Below are positions 12,911-14,213 of a DNA stretch of 14,213 nt, one piece after another. Position 1 is the first letter of the stretch. Each line of letters starts with the position of its first letter. Source of the stretch: JAPSGM01 sp036556985. Lineage in GTDB: Bacteria > Chloroflexota > Limnocylindria > QHBO01. The stretch covers positions 1 through 14,213 of the forward strand of contig DATBIK010000066.1 of NCBI GenBank assembly GCA_036556985.1, given 5' to 3'. A model generated the notes under the pieces. That model was not told the DNA's origin. It ran no database searches and saw nothing but the letters and a program-made list of their open reading frames with translations. The translations under genes were made by a program, and so were the position numbers.

Positions 12911-14213
12911 ATGCCCGCGGGGAACGCCCGTACCCTGGACGCCCAGGTCGCCGTCGTCGGCGCCGGTCCGATCGGGCTGACCCTGGCCGGCCGCCTGGCA
13001 CAGCGCGGCGTGCGCACACTCCTCGTCGAGCAGAACCCGGCCCTCGGCGGCGAGGGGTCGAAGGCGATCTGCATGCAGCGCGAGACGCTCGAGATCTGGG
13101 CCCGGCTCGGCATCGGCGAATCGGTGGCGCGGCGGGGCGTCCAGTGGCGCATCGGCCGGACCTACTTCCGCGACCGAGAGCTGTTCAGCGTCGAGCTTCC
13201 CACCAGCCGGGCAGACCACTTCCCGCCGTTCGTGAACATCAACCAGTGCGAGGTCGAGGCCATGCTCGTCGACCGCCTGGAGCAGCTGCCCGACCTCGAG
13301 ATCCGATGGGCCCATCGGCTCACCGGCGTCGTCCAGGACCCCGACCGCGTCACGCTCCGCTGCGACACCCCCGACGGTGAGCGCGAGCTCAACGTCGCCT
13401 ACCTGGTCGGGGCCGATGGCGCCCACTCATCGGTCCGGCACCTGCTCGGCATGGGATTTCCCGGCCACAGCCACGACGACCTCTTCCTCATCTGCGACAT
13501 CCGCGCCGACCTGCCCTTCCCGAACGAGCGGCGCCTCTTCTTCGATCCGCCCTGGAACCCGGGACGCCAGGTCCTCGTCCATCCGCAGCCGGACGGCGTG
13601 TGGCGCATCGACTGGCAGGTCCCGCCCGGGACCGATGCCGAGGCGGAGCGCGCGAACGGCGGCCTCGATCGGCGCATCCGCGCCGTGGTCGGCAACGGGA
13701 CCCCGTACGAGCTGGTGTGGTGCACCGGCTACCGCTTCCACCAGCGACTTGCCGAGCACTGGCGTGCCGGCCGCGCCTTCCTGGCCGGCGACGCGGCGCA
13801 CCTGATGAGCCCGTTCGGCGCGCGCGGCCTGAACTCCGGCGCGGCCGATGCCGAGAACCTGGCCTGGAAGCTCGCCCTCGTCCTGCGCGGGGAGGCGCCG
13901 GCGTCGCTGCTCGACTCGTACGGGGAGGAGCGCCGGGCGGCGGCGGCCGAGAACCTGGACGTCACCGACCGCACGATGCGCTTCATGGTCCCGCACGGCC
14001 GGCTCGGCCGGCTGGCGCGGAACGCGGTCCTGCGCGGCTCCCTGCGGGTCGCGGCGGCGCGTCGCTGGGTGAACTCCGGCAGGCTGGCACAGCCGTTCGT
14101 CTATGCCCGCTCCTCGATCGTGGCCCCCGACGATGCTCCCGCCGCCGGCATGGCGCGCCATGGCGACGTCGCCCCCGACTTCGCCGCGGAGCGGGTCGGG
14201 GCGTCCCGCGAGC
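12911..14213 (+). CDS. Group A FAD-dependent aromatic monooxygenase (MhpA/PheA-TfdB type), C-terminus cut by window edge
   Basis: 434 codons are visible with no stop. An N-terminal FAD Rossmann motif VVGAGPIGLTLAGRLA (15-30) ends in acidic E40. The group A DG motif is LVGADGAHSSVR (165-176). The GD motif is FLAGDAAHLMSPFGARGLNSG (290-310), which contacts FAD ribose and also contributes to NAD(P)H binding. A middle substrate domain includes FFDPPWNPGRQV (210-221). The last visible residues, GDVAPDF (418-424), look like the start of the thioredoxin-like C-terminal domain of the phenol-hydroxylase branch, so perhaps 100 residues are missing. Expected activity: NAD(P)H- and O2-dependent hydroxylation of an aromatic ring in the cytosol. 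The substrate cannot be assigned; the call rests on family motifs. It follows the MBL gene by 15 nt on the same strand. Confidence 0.92.
   Translation, partial: MPAGNARTLDAQVAVVGAGPIGLTLAGRLAQRGVRTLLVEQNPALGGEGSKAICMQRETLEIWARLGIGESVARRGVQWRIGRTYFRDRELFSVELPTSRADHFPPFVNINQCEVEAMLVDRLEQLPDLEIRWAHRLTGVVQDPDRVTLRCDTPDGERELNVAYLVGADGAHSSVRHLLGMGFPGHSHDDLFLICDIRADLPFPNERRLFFDPPWNPGRQVLVHPQPDGVWRIDWQVPPGTDAEAERANGGLDRRIRAVVGNGTPYELVWCTGYRFHQRLAEHWRAGRAFLAGDAAHLMSPFGARGLNSGAADAENLAWKLALVLRGEAPASLLDSYGEERRAAAAENLDVTDRTMRFMVPHGRLGRLARNAVLRGSLRVAAARRWVNSGRLAQPFVYARSSIVAPDDAPAAGMARHGDVAPDFAAERVGASRE

Noticed and set aside
11900..13426. Minus-strand open frame of about 508 codons
   Set aside because: It is antisense to the MBL and FAD monooxygenase genes, with no recognisable domain.

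Overview
This 14.2-kb window is very GC-rich (roughly 70% by eye) and densely coded, with short gaps, many GTG/TTG starts and long spurious antisense ORFs. It looks like a bacterial chromosome, not phage or plasmid DNA. The gene content (long ACT-type SerA, compact separate CysN, tandem GT39-like proteins, short or leaderless mRNA starts) would fit a high-GC Chloroflexota or Actinomycetota-like lineage. That placement is an impression and was not tested. I see no rRNA, tRNA, CRISPR array, insertion sequence or phage gene.

Layout. (1) Positions 1-2718, minus strand: an NrnA-like DHH phosphoesterase, then two tandem paralogous membrane glycosyltransferases (GT39-like), the second cut by the left edge. 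(2) Positions 2719-7334: sulfur activation. A sulfate-permease candidate (SLC13 type with two internal RCK_C domains) and cysC run rightward, and cysD-cysN run leftward into them. (3) Positions 7400-9699, minus strand: a polyprenyl-phosphate sugar-1-phosphate transferase (WcaJ/RfbP-like) followed 8 nt later by a secreted calcineurin-like metallophosphoesterase. (4) Positions 9822-11420: serA, rightward. (5) Positions 11421-11923: a convergent gap carrying two copies of an unusual element built of 8-bp units, then a small ribbon-helix-helix protein on the minus strand. (6) Positions 11924-14213: a metallo-beta-lactamase-fold protein and a group A FAD monooxygenase, cut by the right edge, in tandem.

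How the genes fit together. The permease, CysD, CysN and CysC give uptake of sulfate, its activation to APS and phosphorylation to PAPS. The divergent DHH enzyme belongs to a family that can also dephosphorylate pAp, the by-product of PAPS use. Regions 2 and part of 1 therefore look like one PAPS production and clean-up module, although no PAPS reductase or sulfotransferase lies in the window. The sugar transferase and the GT39-like proteins point to cell-envelope polysaccharide or glycoprotein synthesis nearby. The MBL-FAD monooxygenase pair looks catabolic (aromatic hydroxylation).

Most unusual signals: the MBL protein has lost all three private ligands of metal site 2 while keeping site 1; an almost identical 19-bp promoter-plus-start-codon block precedes both genes of the MBL-FAD pair; the duplicated 8-bp-unit element lies downstream of serA; an 18-bp perfect palindrome lies in the DHH/permease divergent promoter region; and the DHH and GT39 genes overlap by 95 bp.
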